From positions 1 through 64,000 of the forward strand of contig NZ_JAGGOT010000037.1 of the NCBI RefSeq assembly GCF_018614195.1: 64,000 nucleotides of DNA, written 5' to 3'. The position numbers and the translations under genes were made by a program. The DNA is from Streptomyces sp. ISL-43 (GTDB taxonomy: Bacteria > Actinomycetota > Actinomycetes > Streptomycetales > Streptomycetaceae). The first letter of the stretch is position 1. Each line of letters starts with the position of its first letter. The notes under the pieces were generated by a model. That model saw nothing but the letters and a program-made list of their open reading frames with translations, had not been told where the DNA came from and did no database searches. This document shows, in pieces, positions 50,356 to 57,997 of this stretch.

Positions 50356-50398
50356 CGGACTATCCAGTCCGTATCGTGAAAACGGAGTTTCCAGTCCG
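50356..50398. promoter_or_regulatory. Two TetR-type operators between the divergent genes
   Basis: CGGACT-ATCC-AGTCCG (50356-50371) is a perfect inverted repeat; CGGAGT-TTCC-AGTCCG (50383-50398) is the same with one mismatch. Centres are 27 bp apart. This is the expected geometry for a TetR repressor controlling both its own gene and the SnoaL-like gene. Confidence 0.65.
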
Positions 50399-50430
50399 AT
50401 TCTAGCCATGGATCCCACCGGAGGTTTGGC

Positions 50431-50871
50431 ATGCCTGAATCGCTGTCACCACGCGAGGTCTTCCAGAAGTTGATCGACGGCATCAGCGCCGGACGGTTCA
50501 CGGAGCTTGCCGAGCTCTATGCCGAGGACGCCGTGGTGGAGACCGTCTTCGAGCCGGTCGGTCCGCGCCGGGTCGAGGGGCGGGCCGCACTCAGGGATCG
50601 GTTCGCTCACGTCTCCGCGAGTTCGCCCGTGGAGCTGACCCCGGCGAACGTGGTCGTCCGGGAGACCGACGACGCAGAGGTGGTCGTCGCCGAGTTCGAC
50701 TACCGGGTGCATCACCGGTTGACCGGGCGGACTTTCGAGGCCGCCAACATCCAGGTGCTGCGGGTCCGCGACGGCCTGATCGTCAGCAGCCGGGACTACC
50801 ATGACCACCTTGCCCTCATCGTGGCCGGCGGCAACCTGCCGCAGCTGGTGGCGGCACTGGAAGGCGAGTAG
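50431..50871 (+). CDS. SnoaL/NTF2-like protein
   Basis: A 146-residue NTF2-fold protein: FQKLIDGISAGRFTELAELY, AEDAVVETVFEPVGPRRVEG, ALRDRFAH and IQVLRVRDGLIVSSRDYHDH. GGAGG precedes the ATG. Divergent from the TetR gene and probably its target; members of this family degrade or isomerise small hydrophobic compounds, or bind them. Confidence 0.85.
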   Translation: MPESLSPREVFQKLIDGISAGRFTELAELYAEDAVVETVFEPVGPRRVEGRAALRDRFAHVSASSPVELTPANVVVRETDDAEVVVAEFDYRVHHRLTGRTFEAANIQVLRVRDGLIVSSRDYHDHLALIVAGGNLPQLVAALEGE

Positions 50872-51083
50872 CACCCACAGGACCGGCGCACCGGCCGCGG
50901 CGTCGTACCGGATCGCGGCGGCCGTGGGTGCCAGAAGACCCTGCGGTACGCGCACTGACACCCCGATGACCGTGCGACCCCCATGCCGTTCGAGATCGAG
51001 CCGTCGATGTCTTCGAGGAGCAGACGCTCCCCGTCCACGGCATTGCGCGAGCGCCGGGACAAGAACGGGTCCCGGCACGGCCT

Positions 51084-51190
51084 TTGTACGTGCCGGCCCG
51101 GTCGGGAACCGCCCACGTGGAGGTGCGCCTGTTCCGCACCCCGCTGGGAGCTGGTACCGCTGTCGGCTTCACCAGTGCGGAGCGGCCGGC
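51084..51190 (+). pseudogene. SAV_915-like protein fragment
   Basis: LYVPARSGTAHVEVRLFRTP followed by LGAGTAVGFTSAERPA resembles the N-terminal region of SAV_915/SseB-like Streptomyces proteins. The frame has no recognised C-terminal half and no real start (first codon TTG), so it is a remnant. It lies between the SnoaL-like gene and the ABC transporter terminator. Confidence 0.45.
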
Positions 51191-51209
51191 GTGGACGCGG
51201 GCGGAGCAA

Positions 51210-51247
51210 AAGGGGCGGCTCCGGGTGGAATCCGGGGGCCGCCCCTT
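51210..51247 (-). terminator. Terminator of the ABC transporter operon
   Basis: AAGGGGCGGC (51210-51219) pairs perfectly with GCCGCCCCTT (51238-51247), inner TCCGG/CCGGG extending the stem, 22 nt beyond the permease stop at 51269. Confidence 0.7.
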
Positions 51248-51268
51248 CGCCTGCTTGCCGCGCTGGGC

Positions 51269-52093
51269 TCAACGCATGACCTCACGGTTGAAGACGGCGC
51301 GCGACCACAGGTAGCCGAGCAGGGCGAGCACCGTGCACCAGGCCAGGGCGATCCAGCCGTCGTTGCCGATCGGGGTGCCGAGCAGCAGGCCGCGCAGGGT
51401 CTCGTTGATCGGGGTGAAGGGCTGGTACTCGGCGAACCAGCGCAGAACGGTCGGCATGGAGTCCGGGGTGACGACCGCGCTGCCGAGGAAGGGCAGGAGG
51501 GTCAGCGGCAACGGGCCGTTGGACGCGGCCTCGACGGTCTTGGCGCCCATGCCCATGGCGGCGGACAGCCAGCTCAGACCGAAGGCCAGGAAGAGCAGCA
51601 GGCCGAGGGCGGCGATCCACTCGATGGGCGAGGCGTTGGGCCTGAAGCCCACCGCGAAGGAGACTCCGGTGACCAGGGCGAGGATCGCCGCGACCTGGAT
51701 GACGCTGCCGAGCACATGGCCGGTGAGGATGGATCCTCGCGAGATCGACATCGTACGGAAGCGGTTGACGATGCCTTCCGTCATGTCGGTGCAGACGGAC
51801 ACGGCCGTGGAGACGGCCCCGGACGTCGCGGTCATCAGGATGATGCCGGGCACCAGGTAGTTGGTGTAGTCGCCGCGGCCGGCGCCCGCCCCGATACCGG
51901 TGCCGAGCGCGCCGCCGAAGACGTACACGAAGAGCAGCAGCATCAGGAGCGGCATCACGACCATCGAGATCGTCATCGAGGGGTAGCGCTGCACGTGCTT
52001 GAGGTTGCGGCGCAGCATCGTCATCGAGTCGCGCAAGGCGTACGAGCGGGCCGGCGTGGCGGACTTGGCGGGGGTCGCGGTGACGGTGCTCAT
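51269..52093 (-). CDS. ABC transporter permease (DrrB-like, ABC2 type)
   Basis: A 274-residue ABC2-type permease with six helices, e.g. MTISMVVMPLLMLLLFVYVF, YTNYLVPGIILMTATSGAVS, GLLLFLAFGLSWLSAAMGMG and WIALAWCTVLALLGYLWSRA, plus the NRFRTMSISR cytoplasmic segment typical of DrrB. The start overlaps the ATPase stop (ATGA). With the ATPase it forms a drug or lipid exporter of the daunorubicin-resistance type; the substrate is unknown. Confidence 0.9.
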   Translation of the reverse strand: MSTVTATPAKSATPARSYALRDSMTMLRRNLKHVQRYPSMTISMVVMPLLMLLLFVYVFGGALGTGIGAGAGRGDYTNYLVPGIILMTATSGAVSTAVSVCTDMTEGIVNRFRTMSISRGSILTGHVLGSVIQVAAILALVTGVSFAVGFRPNASPIEWIAALGLLLFLAFGLSWLSAAMGMGAKTVEAASNGPLPLTLLPFLGSAVVTPDSMPTVLRWFAEYQPFTPINETLRGLLLGTPIGNDGWIALAWCTVLALLGYLWSRAVFNREVMR

Positions 52094-53106
52094 CGGTTCG
52101 ACTCCTTCTGCGAAGCGGCGGAGGTGGTGGCGGGGGCGTTCTGCCGGCCGGTGAGGGTGAGGAAGACGTCGTCGAGGTCGGGGGTGTGCACGGTGAGCGA
52201 CTCGGCCTGTACCCCGGTGCTGTCGAGGACGTCGAGGATGGCGCGGAGATTGGTGAGGGTGCCGTCGCTGGGGATCTGCAGGGTGAGCGACTCGTCGTCG
52301 CGGGTGGCGACTCCGAAGAGGTCGGCCGCCGTGGCGAGGTGGGTCTCGTCGGCGAACTGGAGGCGGACATGGCCGCCGGGGATCCTGCGCTTCAGCTCGT
52401 CGGCAGTACCCTCGGCGACCAGCTTGCCGTGGTCCAAGACCCCGATGCGATCGGCGAGTTGGTCGGCCTCTTCCAGGTACTGCGTGGTGAGGAAGATGGT
52501 CACGCCCTGGTCCTTGACCAGGCCCCGGATGAGCTCCCACATGACGCGGCGGCTGCGCGGGTCGAGGCCGGTGGTCGGCTCGTCGAGGAAGATGATCCGC
52601 GGGCTGCCGACCAGGGTCATGGCCAGGTCGAGCTTGCGGCGCATACCGCCGGAGAAGGTGGCGACGTTCTTGCGGGCCGCCTCGGCCAGTTCGAACCGTT
52701 CCAGGAGCTCGGCGGCACGGCGGCGGCCCTCGTGCTTGCCCAGGTGGTGCAGGTCGGCCATGAGGAGCAGGTTCTCCTCGGCGGTGAGCAGTCCGTCGAC
52801 GGCCGCGAACTGTCCGGTGACGCCGATCTGGCGGCGTACCGAGTCGCCGTCGGCGGTCACGTCGTGACCCGCGATCCGCGCCTCGCCCTCGTCGGCGGTG
52901 ATCAGCGTGGACAGGATTTCCACGGTGGTGGTCTTGCCGGCACCGTTGGGTCCGAGCAGGGCGAAGACCGTGCCCTCGGGGATCCGCAGATCGATGCCGT
53001 CGAGCACCACCTTGTCGCCGTACGACTTGCGCAGGCCGATCGCGGAGATCGCGGCCGAGCGCGGGGCGGTGGCCGCTGTCGTCGTTGCCGTGGTCGCGGG
53101 GTTCAT
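52090..53106 (-). CDS. ABC transporter ATP-binding protein (DrrA-like)
   Basis: A 338-residue ATPase: Walker A GPNGAGKTT, Q-loop VTGQFAAVDGLLTAEENLLL, signature FSGGMRRKLDLAMTLVG, Walker B IIFLDEPTTGLDPRSR, H-loop LTTQYLEEADQLADRI. The C-terminal domain (EGTADELKRRIPGGHVRLQF, DLDDVFLTLTGRQ) is DrrA-type. ATG 53106 has AGAAGGG about 10 nt upstream. Its promoter region carries two TGGCGCCA arrays. Confidence 0.92.
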   Translation of the reverse strand: MNPATTATTTAATAPRSAAISAIGLRKSYGDKVVLDGIDLRIPEGTVFALLGPNGAGKTTTVEILSTLITADEGEARIAGHDVTADGDSVRRQIGVTGQFAAVDGLLTAEENLLLMADLHHLGKHEGRRRAAELLERFELAEAARKNVATFSGGMRRKLDLAMTLVGSPRIIFLDEPTTGLDPRSRRVMWELIRGLVKDQGVTIFLTTQYLEEADQLADRIGVLDHGKLVAEGTADELKRRIPGGHVRLQFADETHLATAADLFGVATRDDESLTLQIPSDGTLTNLRAILDVLDSTGVQAESLTVHTPDLDDVFLTLTGRQNAPATTSAASQKESNR

Positions 53107-53232
53107 GGTGGGCGGGCCCTTCTCTTCGGGAGTCCGGGGACGGCTGGGGCGGCCGGTGGGCCGGCCGTGGCGCAGGGATGGCGCATGCCTGGCGCAAGAC
53201 ACTCGTTCCGCATCGCGCCTGCATCACCATGA

Positions 53233-53272
53233 TGGCACATCCATGGCGCCACAGCGAGCCGCTATGGCGCCA
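53233..53272. promoter_or_regulatory. TGGCGCCA operator array upstream of the ABC operon
   Basis: TGGCACAT (53233), TGGCGCCA (53244) and TGGCGCCA (53265): spacing 11 and 21 bp. The linker CAGCGAGCCGCTA resembles the linkers of the other arrays (TAGCAAGCATCA at 57763). It lies 127-166 bp upstream of the ABC ATPase start. Confidence 0.65.
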
Positions 53273-53340
53273 TTCTTTCTGTCCGCAGTGGGGCGTCAGG
53301 CGGTGTCCCACCTGACCTCTATGGATTCCCCTCACGCAAA

Positions 53341-53391
53341 GGCGCCCCCGCGACAGCCAGAATCCGGCACAGGGGCGCCATCGTGGCGCCA
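53341..53391. promoter_or_regulatory. TGGCGCCA pair overlapping a hairpin after the MMPL gene
   Basis: GGGCGCCA (53373) and TGGCGCCA (53384) are 11 bp apart, just beyond the MMPL stop at 53406. The first copy is also the right arm of a hairpin, GGCGCCCC (53341-53348) with GGGGCGCC (53372-53379), which may terminate the MMPL transcript. So part of this signal could be terminator rather than operator. Confidence 0.45.
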
Positions 53392-53405
53392 TCTCGCGGA
53401 GCCAC

Positions 53406-55661
53406 TCAGCCGACGAGGGGGCGTTCCCGCCGCGAGTACGGTGCGGACTGCGCAGGCCGGCCGAGCTTCTCGCCCTCGACGTCCACCCGGGGCAGGATCC
53501 GGTCCAGCCACTTCGGCAGCCACCAGGCGGACTTGCCGAGCAGGGCGAAGAGCGCGGGCACGATCGCCATGCGGACGACGAAGGCGTCGAAGAAGACGGC
53601 GATCGCGAGGGCGAAGCCGATCACCTTGATGAAGTCGTTGTCCTCCACGATGAAGCCGGAGAAGACGCTCATCATGATCACCGCGGCCGCGGCGACGACC
53701 CGGCCGCCGTGGCGGAAGCCGTCGACGACCGCTTCGGCCGGGCGTGCTCCGTGGACGTACGACTCACGCATCCTGCTGACCAGGAAGACCTCGTAGTCCA
53801 TCGCGAGGCCGAAGACCACTCCGATCATGAAGATCGGCATCGTGCTCATGATCGGGCCGGTCTGCTCGATGCCCAGGACGTCCGCGAGCCAGCCCCACTG
53901 GAAGACGGCCACCACGGCACCGAGGGCCGCCGCCACCGAGAGCAGGAATCCGAGGGCCGCCTTGAGCGGGACCAGGATGGAGCGGAAGACCACCATGAGG
54001 AGGAGGAAGGCGAGGCCGACGACCAGGCCCAGGTAGGGCAGGAGCGCGTCATTCAGGGTCCGCGAGAAGTCGATGAACATCGCCGTCTGGCCGGTGACGC
54101 GGATCGTGGACGCGGTGCTGCCCTCCAGACCGCCTGCCGTGGCGCGCAGGTCGCGGACGAGCTCCTCGGTCCTCTTCTCGGTCGGGCCGGTCTCCGGGAT
54201 GACGTTGATGATCGCGGTGTCGCCGGCCTGGTTGGCGGTGGCCGGGGAGACCGAGGCCACGCCGGGGTTCCGGCCGAAGGCCACGCCCGCGGCGTCGGCC
54301 GCCTTCTTGGCGTCCGCGGCCTGCACGGTGATCATCAGGGGTCCGTTGAACCCGGGCCCGAAGGACTCCGAGAGCATGTCGTACGCCTTGCGCTGGGTAG
54401 TCTCCGTCGACATCGAGCCCTCGCCGGGCAGCCCCAGCTCGAGGCTCGCGGCCGGTACGGCGACCGTGCCGAGGCCGACCACGCCGATGAGCAGGACGGC
54501 CACGGGGTGACGGAGGACGTAACTCGCCCAGCGGGAGCCGAGGTTGGGCTTGGCCTTCTTGGCGAGCTTGGCCGCGCGCTTGGCGGCCTTGCGCTGCCCC
54601 CGCTCCGACAGCGGCTTGACGGCGTACCGCAGGCGCCCCTTGCGGGCCATCACCTTGACCGGCGCGAAGCCGAGCAGTGCGGGGACCAGGGTGATCGCGA
54701 CGAGCACGGAGACCGCGACGGTGCCGGCCGCGGCGAGGCCCATCTTGGTGAGCATCGGGATGTTGACGACGGCCAGTCCGGCGAGGGCCACGATGACCGT
54801 CAGACCCGCGAAGACGACCGCCGAACCCGCGGTGCCGACGGCCCGGCCCGCGGCCTCGTCGGGGGTGCGCCCCTCGGCGCGCTCGGCGCGGAAGCGGGAC
54901 ACGATGAACAGGGCGTAGTCGATGCCGACCGCGAGGCCGATCATCATCGCGAGGGTCGAGGTCGTGCCGGACAGGCCGAGGGCGGAGCCGAGCGCCGTGA
55001 TGCCCGAGATGCCGATGCCGACCCCGATCAGCGCGGTGATGAGCGGCATTCCGGCCGCGATCATCGAGCCGAAGGTCAGGACGAGGACGACCGCGGAGAC
55101 CAGGATGCCGATCTGCTCGCCGGTACCGCCCATCGCCTGGTCGATCTTCACGGCGTCACCGCCGGCCTCGACGGTCAGACCCGCCTTGCCGGCCTTCGCG
55201 ATGGCCGCGTCCAGGGCGTCGTGCGCCGGGTCGCTGACCTCCATCGCGGGGACGTTGTACGTCACCACCGTGTAGGCGGTCGTACCGTCCTTGCTGATGC
55301 TGACCTCGGGGGTCTTGTAGGGGTCGGTGGCGCCCACCACTTGCGGGGAGGACTTGCCCAACTCGGCGACGAGGCGTTCGACTTCGGCCCGCTGCTCAGG
55401 GGCGGTGATCTTCTGGCCCCCGGGGGCCCGGACGACGACCCGGGCGCCGGCGCCGTCGGCCCTCGCGTCCGGGAACTTCTCCGTGAGCAGGTCGAAGGCC
55501 TCCTGCGACTCGGTGCCCGGCATCGAGAACGTGTCGGCGGGCGGCGCCGGGGCGGAGGAGGCGGCGAAGCCCATGCCGCCGAATATCAGCAGCCAGAGCA
55601 GCAGCGTCACCCCCCGGCGCCTGAAGGCGAGGCGGCCCAGTTTGGAAAGGAACGTAGCCAC
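53406..55661 (-). CDS. MMPL-family (RND superfamily) membrane exporter
   Basis: A 751-residue MMPL protein with two halves, each a large extracytoplasmic loop followed by about five helices. First half: RRGVTLLLWLLIFGGMGFAA, ILVSAVVLVLTFGSMIAAGM, GLAVGIDYALFIVSRFRAER (MMPL motif D-Y). Second half: PIFMIGVVFGLAMDYEVFLV-SRMRESYVHG. MMPL proteins export lipids or drugs. GTG 55661 is preceded by GGGAG. It is encoded behind a TGGCGCCA site and adjacent to the ABC exporter, suggesting a shared efflux or envelope role. Confidence 0.92.
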   Translation of the reverse strand: MATFLSKLGRLAFRRRGVTLLLWLLIFGGMGFAASSAPAPPADTFSMPGTESQEAFDLLTEKFPDARADGAGARVVVRAPGGQKITAPEQRAEVERLVAELGKSSPQVVGATDPYKTPEVSISKDGTTAYTVVTYNVPAMEVSDPAHDALDAAIAKAGKAGLTVEAGGDAVKIDQAMGGTGEQIGILVSAVVLVLTFGSMIAAGMPLITALIGVGIGISGITALGSALGLSGTTSTLAMMIGLAVGIDYALFIVSRFRAERAEGRTPDEAAGRAVGTAGSAVVFAGLTVIVALAGLAVVNIPMLTKMGLAAAGTVAVSVLVAITLVPALLGFAPVKVMARKGRLRYAVKPLSERGQRKAAKRAAKLAKKAKPNLGSRWASYVLRHPVAVLLIGVVGLGTVAVPAASLELGLPGEGSMSTETTQRKAYDMLSESFGPGFNGPLMITVQAADAKKAADAAGVAFGRNPGVASVSPATANQAGDTAIINVIPETGPTEKRTEELVRDLRATAGGLEGSTASTIRVTGQTAMFIDFSRTLNDALLPYLGLVVGLAFLLLMVVFRSILVPLKAALGFLLSVAAALGAVVAVFQWGWLADVLGIEQTGPIMSTMPIFMIGVVFGLAMDYEVFLVSRMRESYVHGARPAEAVVDGFRHGGRVVAAAAVIMMSVFSGFIVEDNDFIKVIGFALAIAVFFDAFVVRMAIVPALFALLGKSAWWLPKWLDRILPRVDVEGEKLGRPAQSAPYSRRERPLVG

Positions 55662-55733
55662 GGTGGGACTCCCGTCGGGTCGGTCGTGCGGTCGCTTGAG
55701 TGGTTGGTGATTCGGCATCCGCGCAGCACGACA

Positions 55734-55763
55734 TGGCGCCATGGCGGCGCGTGAGTGGTGCCT
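55734..55763. promoter_or_regulatory. TGGCGCCA site upstream of the MMPL gene
   Basis: TGGCGCCA at 55734, an overlapping TGGCGGCG at 55742 and a weaker TGGTGCCT at 55756 (22 bp from the first). It is 73 bp upstream of the MMPL start. Weaker than the arrays before the ABC and RHH genes. Confidence 0.45.
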
Positions 55764-56168
55764 GACTGGGTGCACGAGCGGTGCGGGAAAGGGGGGCGCT
55801 GGACCGGCGGCGTCGTGCGGGCGGAAGCCTCCGCCGACTCCGGGCGGGACTTCTCCGCGGCCTCTCGCGCCTCGGCATGGCATCCCACGGCCGCGCCTCC
55901 GCATCGGCGACGGCGCGGCGCACCCGGAAGGTGGCGCGGCTGCGGGCCGAGTCGGAGATCCGGCCTCGCGAAGGGCAGCGCCGGATCCGTACGGCGCCGC
56001 TCGCGGCGGTCAGTTACGTCGACGCCCCACGCGGGGTGGGCATCGGTTCGGCTTGGCGGTGGCCCGCGGCTTCACGGAGTCGACGGGCGGGACGCCGAGC
56101 GCGCAGGACAGCCGGGGGCGGCCTCACCCTGGTGCTCACGCCGCGGACGGGGCAGATCCTTGGGGGGC
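55764..56168. other. Intergenic region between MMPL and DUF4097 genes
   Basis: About 400 bp. A plus-strand frame of 130 codons is open here (with ASATARRTRKVARLRAESEI), but its composition is Arg/Gly-rich, there is no ribosome binding site, and it does not resemble a known protein, so I treat it as non-coding. Confidence 0.4.
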
Positions 56169-56267
56169 GGTGAGCGGCTCGGGTCCTCTTGGGTCGGCGA
56201 GCAGCTGGGATCCTCTTGGGCCGGTGCGCGACTCAGGCCCTCTTGGGCCGGTGAGCGGCTCAGGCCC
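56169..56267. repeat. Imperfect 27-bp tandem repeats at the 3' end of the DUF4097 gene
   Basis: Units at 56169-56195, 56196-56222, 56223-56249 and a partial one at 56250-56267, each like GGTGAGCGGCTC-GGGTCCTCTTGGGCC. The last unit overlaps the DUF4097 stop codon (56260-56262), so the array grew downstream from the gene end. Confidence 0.75.
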
Positions 56268-57096
56268 GGCGGATCACGATGTCGCCGGCGCTGGTCCGGC
56301 CCCGAACCTCGACCGTCTCCTCGGACTCCTGGGGCCCCTCAGCCGCCCCGAGCTCATTACGCACACGCCCCGCGGTGGACCGCACATCCAGCCAGGCAGC
56401 AGACCCCTCGGCGATCCCGATCTCCAGCCCCCCTGCCGCGGTGTCCAGGGTGATCCGCCCGCGCACCACCGAGGCGAGCCGAATGGAGCCGCTCGCGGAC
56501 TTGGCCGTGACGGAGGAGTCCGCGTGCAGGACACTGATGGGCCCGTTGGACGACCTCACCTTCAGCTCCCCGCGGATCTCCCCGAGCACGGTCTCGCCGT
56601 TGAGGTTCTTGATGGTGGCCGCGCCGTCGGCCCGGCCGACCCGCACCCGCCCCGACCCGTGGATCTCGACCTCGCCCGTCACACGGTCCACGAGGACGTC
56701 CCCGTGCGTGGTCTTCAGCCGTACGGCCCCGGCCTCTTCCAGCTGGATGTCGCCGGCAGCCGTCGTCAGGCGGCAGTTCCCGAACCGCCCCTCGCCGATG
56801 AAGTCACCGAGCCCCGTGCTGCCGTTCAGGTCCGATCCCGCGGGCAGCTCGACGGTCACGTCGACCGAGCCGATCTTGCCGAAGGGGGAGCGCTTCTTCG
56901 GGCCCTTGACCACGAGCTCCCCGCCCGTGCAGGTGACCTTGGTGTCCTCGGCAGCCTGTACGTCCTGCTTGTTGCCGGGGTCGCTCGGTGTCACCTCGAC
57001 CACGGTGTCGGTGCGCTTGCCCGCGATGATCCGGATCCGCCCGAAATCGAATTCAAGGGTGGCGGAGAGGGGCTCGGGGGTGTCGAAAGTAGGCAT
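56260..57096 (-). CDS. DUF4097 (toastrack) beta-strand repeat protein
   Basis: A 278-residue protein made of short beta-strand repeats: LEFDFGRIRIIAG near the N-terminus, then SVDVTVELPAGSDLNGSTGL, CRLTTAAGDIQLEEAGAVRL, LKTTHGDVLVDRVTGEVEIH and finally GRTSAGDIVIRRA. This is the DUF4097/toastrack fold seen with LiaG/YvlB-type cell-envelope stress proteins. No signal peptide. AAAGGACGG precedes ATG 57096. It is 76 bp after the RHH gene on the same strand, and is likely co-transcribed with it. Confidence 0.88.
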   Translation of the reverse strand: MPTFDTPEPLSATLEFDFGRIRIIAGKRTDTVVEVTPSDPGNKQDVQAAEDTKVTCTGGELVVKGPKKRSPFGKIGSVDVTVELPAGSDLNGSTGLGDFIGEGRFGNCRLTTAAGDIQLEEAGAVRLKTTHGDVLVDRVTGEVEIHGSGRVRVGRADGAATIKNLNGETVLGEIRGELKVRSSNGPISVLHADSSVTAKSASGSIRLASVVRGRITLDTAAGGLEIGIAEGSAAWLDVRSTAGRVRNELGAAEGPQESEETVEVRGRTSAGDIVIRRA

Positions 57097-57110
57097 GACT
57101 GAGCCGTCCT

Positions 57111-57138
57111 TTGGCTGTTGGCTGTTGGCTGTTGGCTG
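57111..57138. repeat. TTGGCTG heptanucleotide repeat (4 copies)
   Basis: Four perfect TTGGCTG copies on the plus strand (CAGCCAA on the minus strand), between the RHH gene stop and the DUF4097 ribosome binding site. The array lies inside the likely operon leader and might affect translation or arise by slippage. Confidence 0.85.
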
Positions 57139-57172
57139 CTTGGTGGGGAGTGTGTGAGTGGTGCCGGGTGGG

Positions 57173-57733
57173 CTAGCGCACCCAGCCCGTGAATCCTTGC
57201 CCGGCTGCGGGCGTTCGGCCGGTGAATCCCTGCCCGGCTGCGGGCGCCCGGCCCGAGCCGCCCGTACCGCGGTTCGCCGTCGGTTCCAGGGCGGCGGCGA
57301 CGGCCCGCACCAGCCAGGCGTTGACCGAGAGCCCTTCGCGGTTCGCGGCCTCTTCGACCCGGACCTTGAGCTGGGCCGGCGGGCGGAAGTTGATGCGCGA
57401 GGTGGCGCCATCCTCGATGTCCAGCGGGGCCGACGACGCGGGCGCCGGCGGCGGTGCCGGGACGTAGCCATCTCCGAAGGCGTCCGGGGCGGGCGGGGGC
57501 GTGACCACGAACTCGGGGTCGAGCCCACGCAGTCGCACGTCGACCGAGCCTGGGGCCAGGTCGCGGGTGACTTCGTCCATCGCGTCGGACAGGGCGTTCA
57601 GCAGGGTGAGCCGGGCGGCCGACTCCAACTGGGCGGTGAGCCGCTCGGCCAGGGCGCGGGCTTCGTCTCCACCGGCTGCGGCGGCGACGCCGAGTTCGTG
57701 CCGGAGGTTGTCAACGTAGGGAGTGAGGTCCAT
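57173..57733 (-). CDS. Ribbon-helix-helix (HicB-like) DNA-binding protein
   Basis: A 186-residue protein. Residues 1-70 form a helical N-terminus (YVDNLRHELGVAAAAGGDEA, RLTLLNALSDAMDEVTRDLA), followed by a Pro/Ala linker. Residues about 112-152 (SRINFRPPAQLKVRVEEAAN then REGLSVNAWLVRAVAAALE) are a HicB/Arc-like ribbon-helix-helix. The C-terminus repeats PAAGQGFTG twice. No HicA toxin gene is adjacent; instead it precedes DUF4097. TGGCGCCA sites begin 11 bp upstream of its start, consistent with autoregulation. Confidence 0.8.
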   Translation of the reverse strand: MDLTPYVDNLRHELGVAAAAGGDEARALAERLTAQLESAARLTLLNALSDAMDEVTRDLAPGSVDVRLRGLDPEFVVTPPPAPDAFGDGYVPAPPPAPASSAPLDIEDGATSRINFRPPAQLKVRVEEAANREGLSVNAWLVRAVAAALEPTANRGTGGSGRAPAAGQGFTGRTPAAGQGFTGWVR

Positions 57734-57743
57734 AGCGCAATCA

Positions 57744-57782
57744 TGGCACCATCGTGGCGCCATAGCAAGCATCATGGCGCCA
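57744..57782. promoter_or_regulatory. TGGCGCCA operator array before the RHH gene
   Basis: TGGCACCA (57744), TGGCGCCA (57755) and TGGCGCCA (57775): spacing 11 and 20 bp, starting 10 bp upstream of the ATG at 57733. The order (degenerate, perfect, perfect) and spacing match the array before the ABC operon. Confidence 0.7.
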
Positions 57783-57997
57783 TGGACACGTCCACCCACG
57801 GCCGTGGGGCTCGTTGGGGGCATCGGCGGCGTGAGCGATACCGCTCCCCCGCTCTCGCGCCGATTCGGCGGCGCATGCTCCGATCGGGTGGAAGGTGAGT
57901 GGTCCTCCGGCGCGCCCCGGGTGCCGCCGCATCTAAAGAAACGTTGGGGGCTTGGTAGGACTGGCGCGTTCCACCGCGACCGAAAGGTGCTCGCCTC

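Noticed and set aside
52595..52745. Riboswitch or RNA gene in the window
   Set aside because: I looked for tRNA-like cloverleaves, rRNA segments and common riboswitch cores along both strands and saw none that I can support.
53709..55754. Plus-strand 681-codon frame over the MMPL gene
   Set aside because: It is the antisense of an unmistakable MMPL gene; its residues are Asp/Arg/Gly/His-rich as expected for antisense of GC-rich coding.
55781..56173. 130-codon plus-strand frame between MMPL and DUF4097
   Set aside because: No ribosome binding site, no homology seen, and Arg-rich composition typical of non-coding GC-rich DNA.
57173..57733. Complete HicAB toxin-antitoxin system
   Set aside because: Only the HicB-like RHH domain is present; no HicA-like gene lies on either side, and the neighbour is DUF4097.
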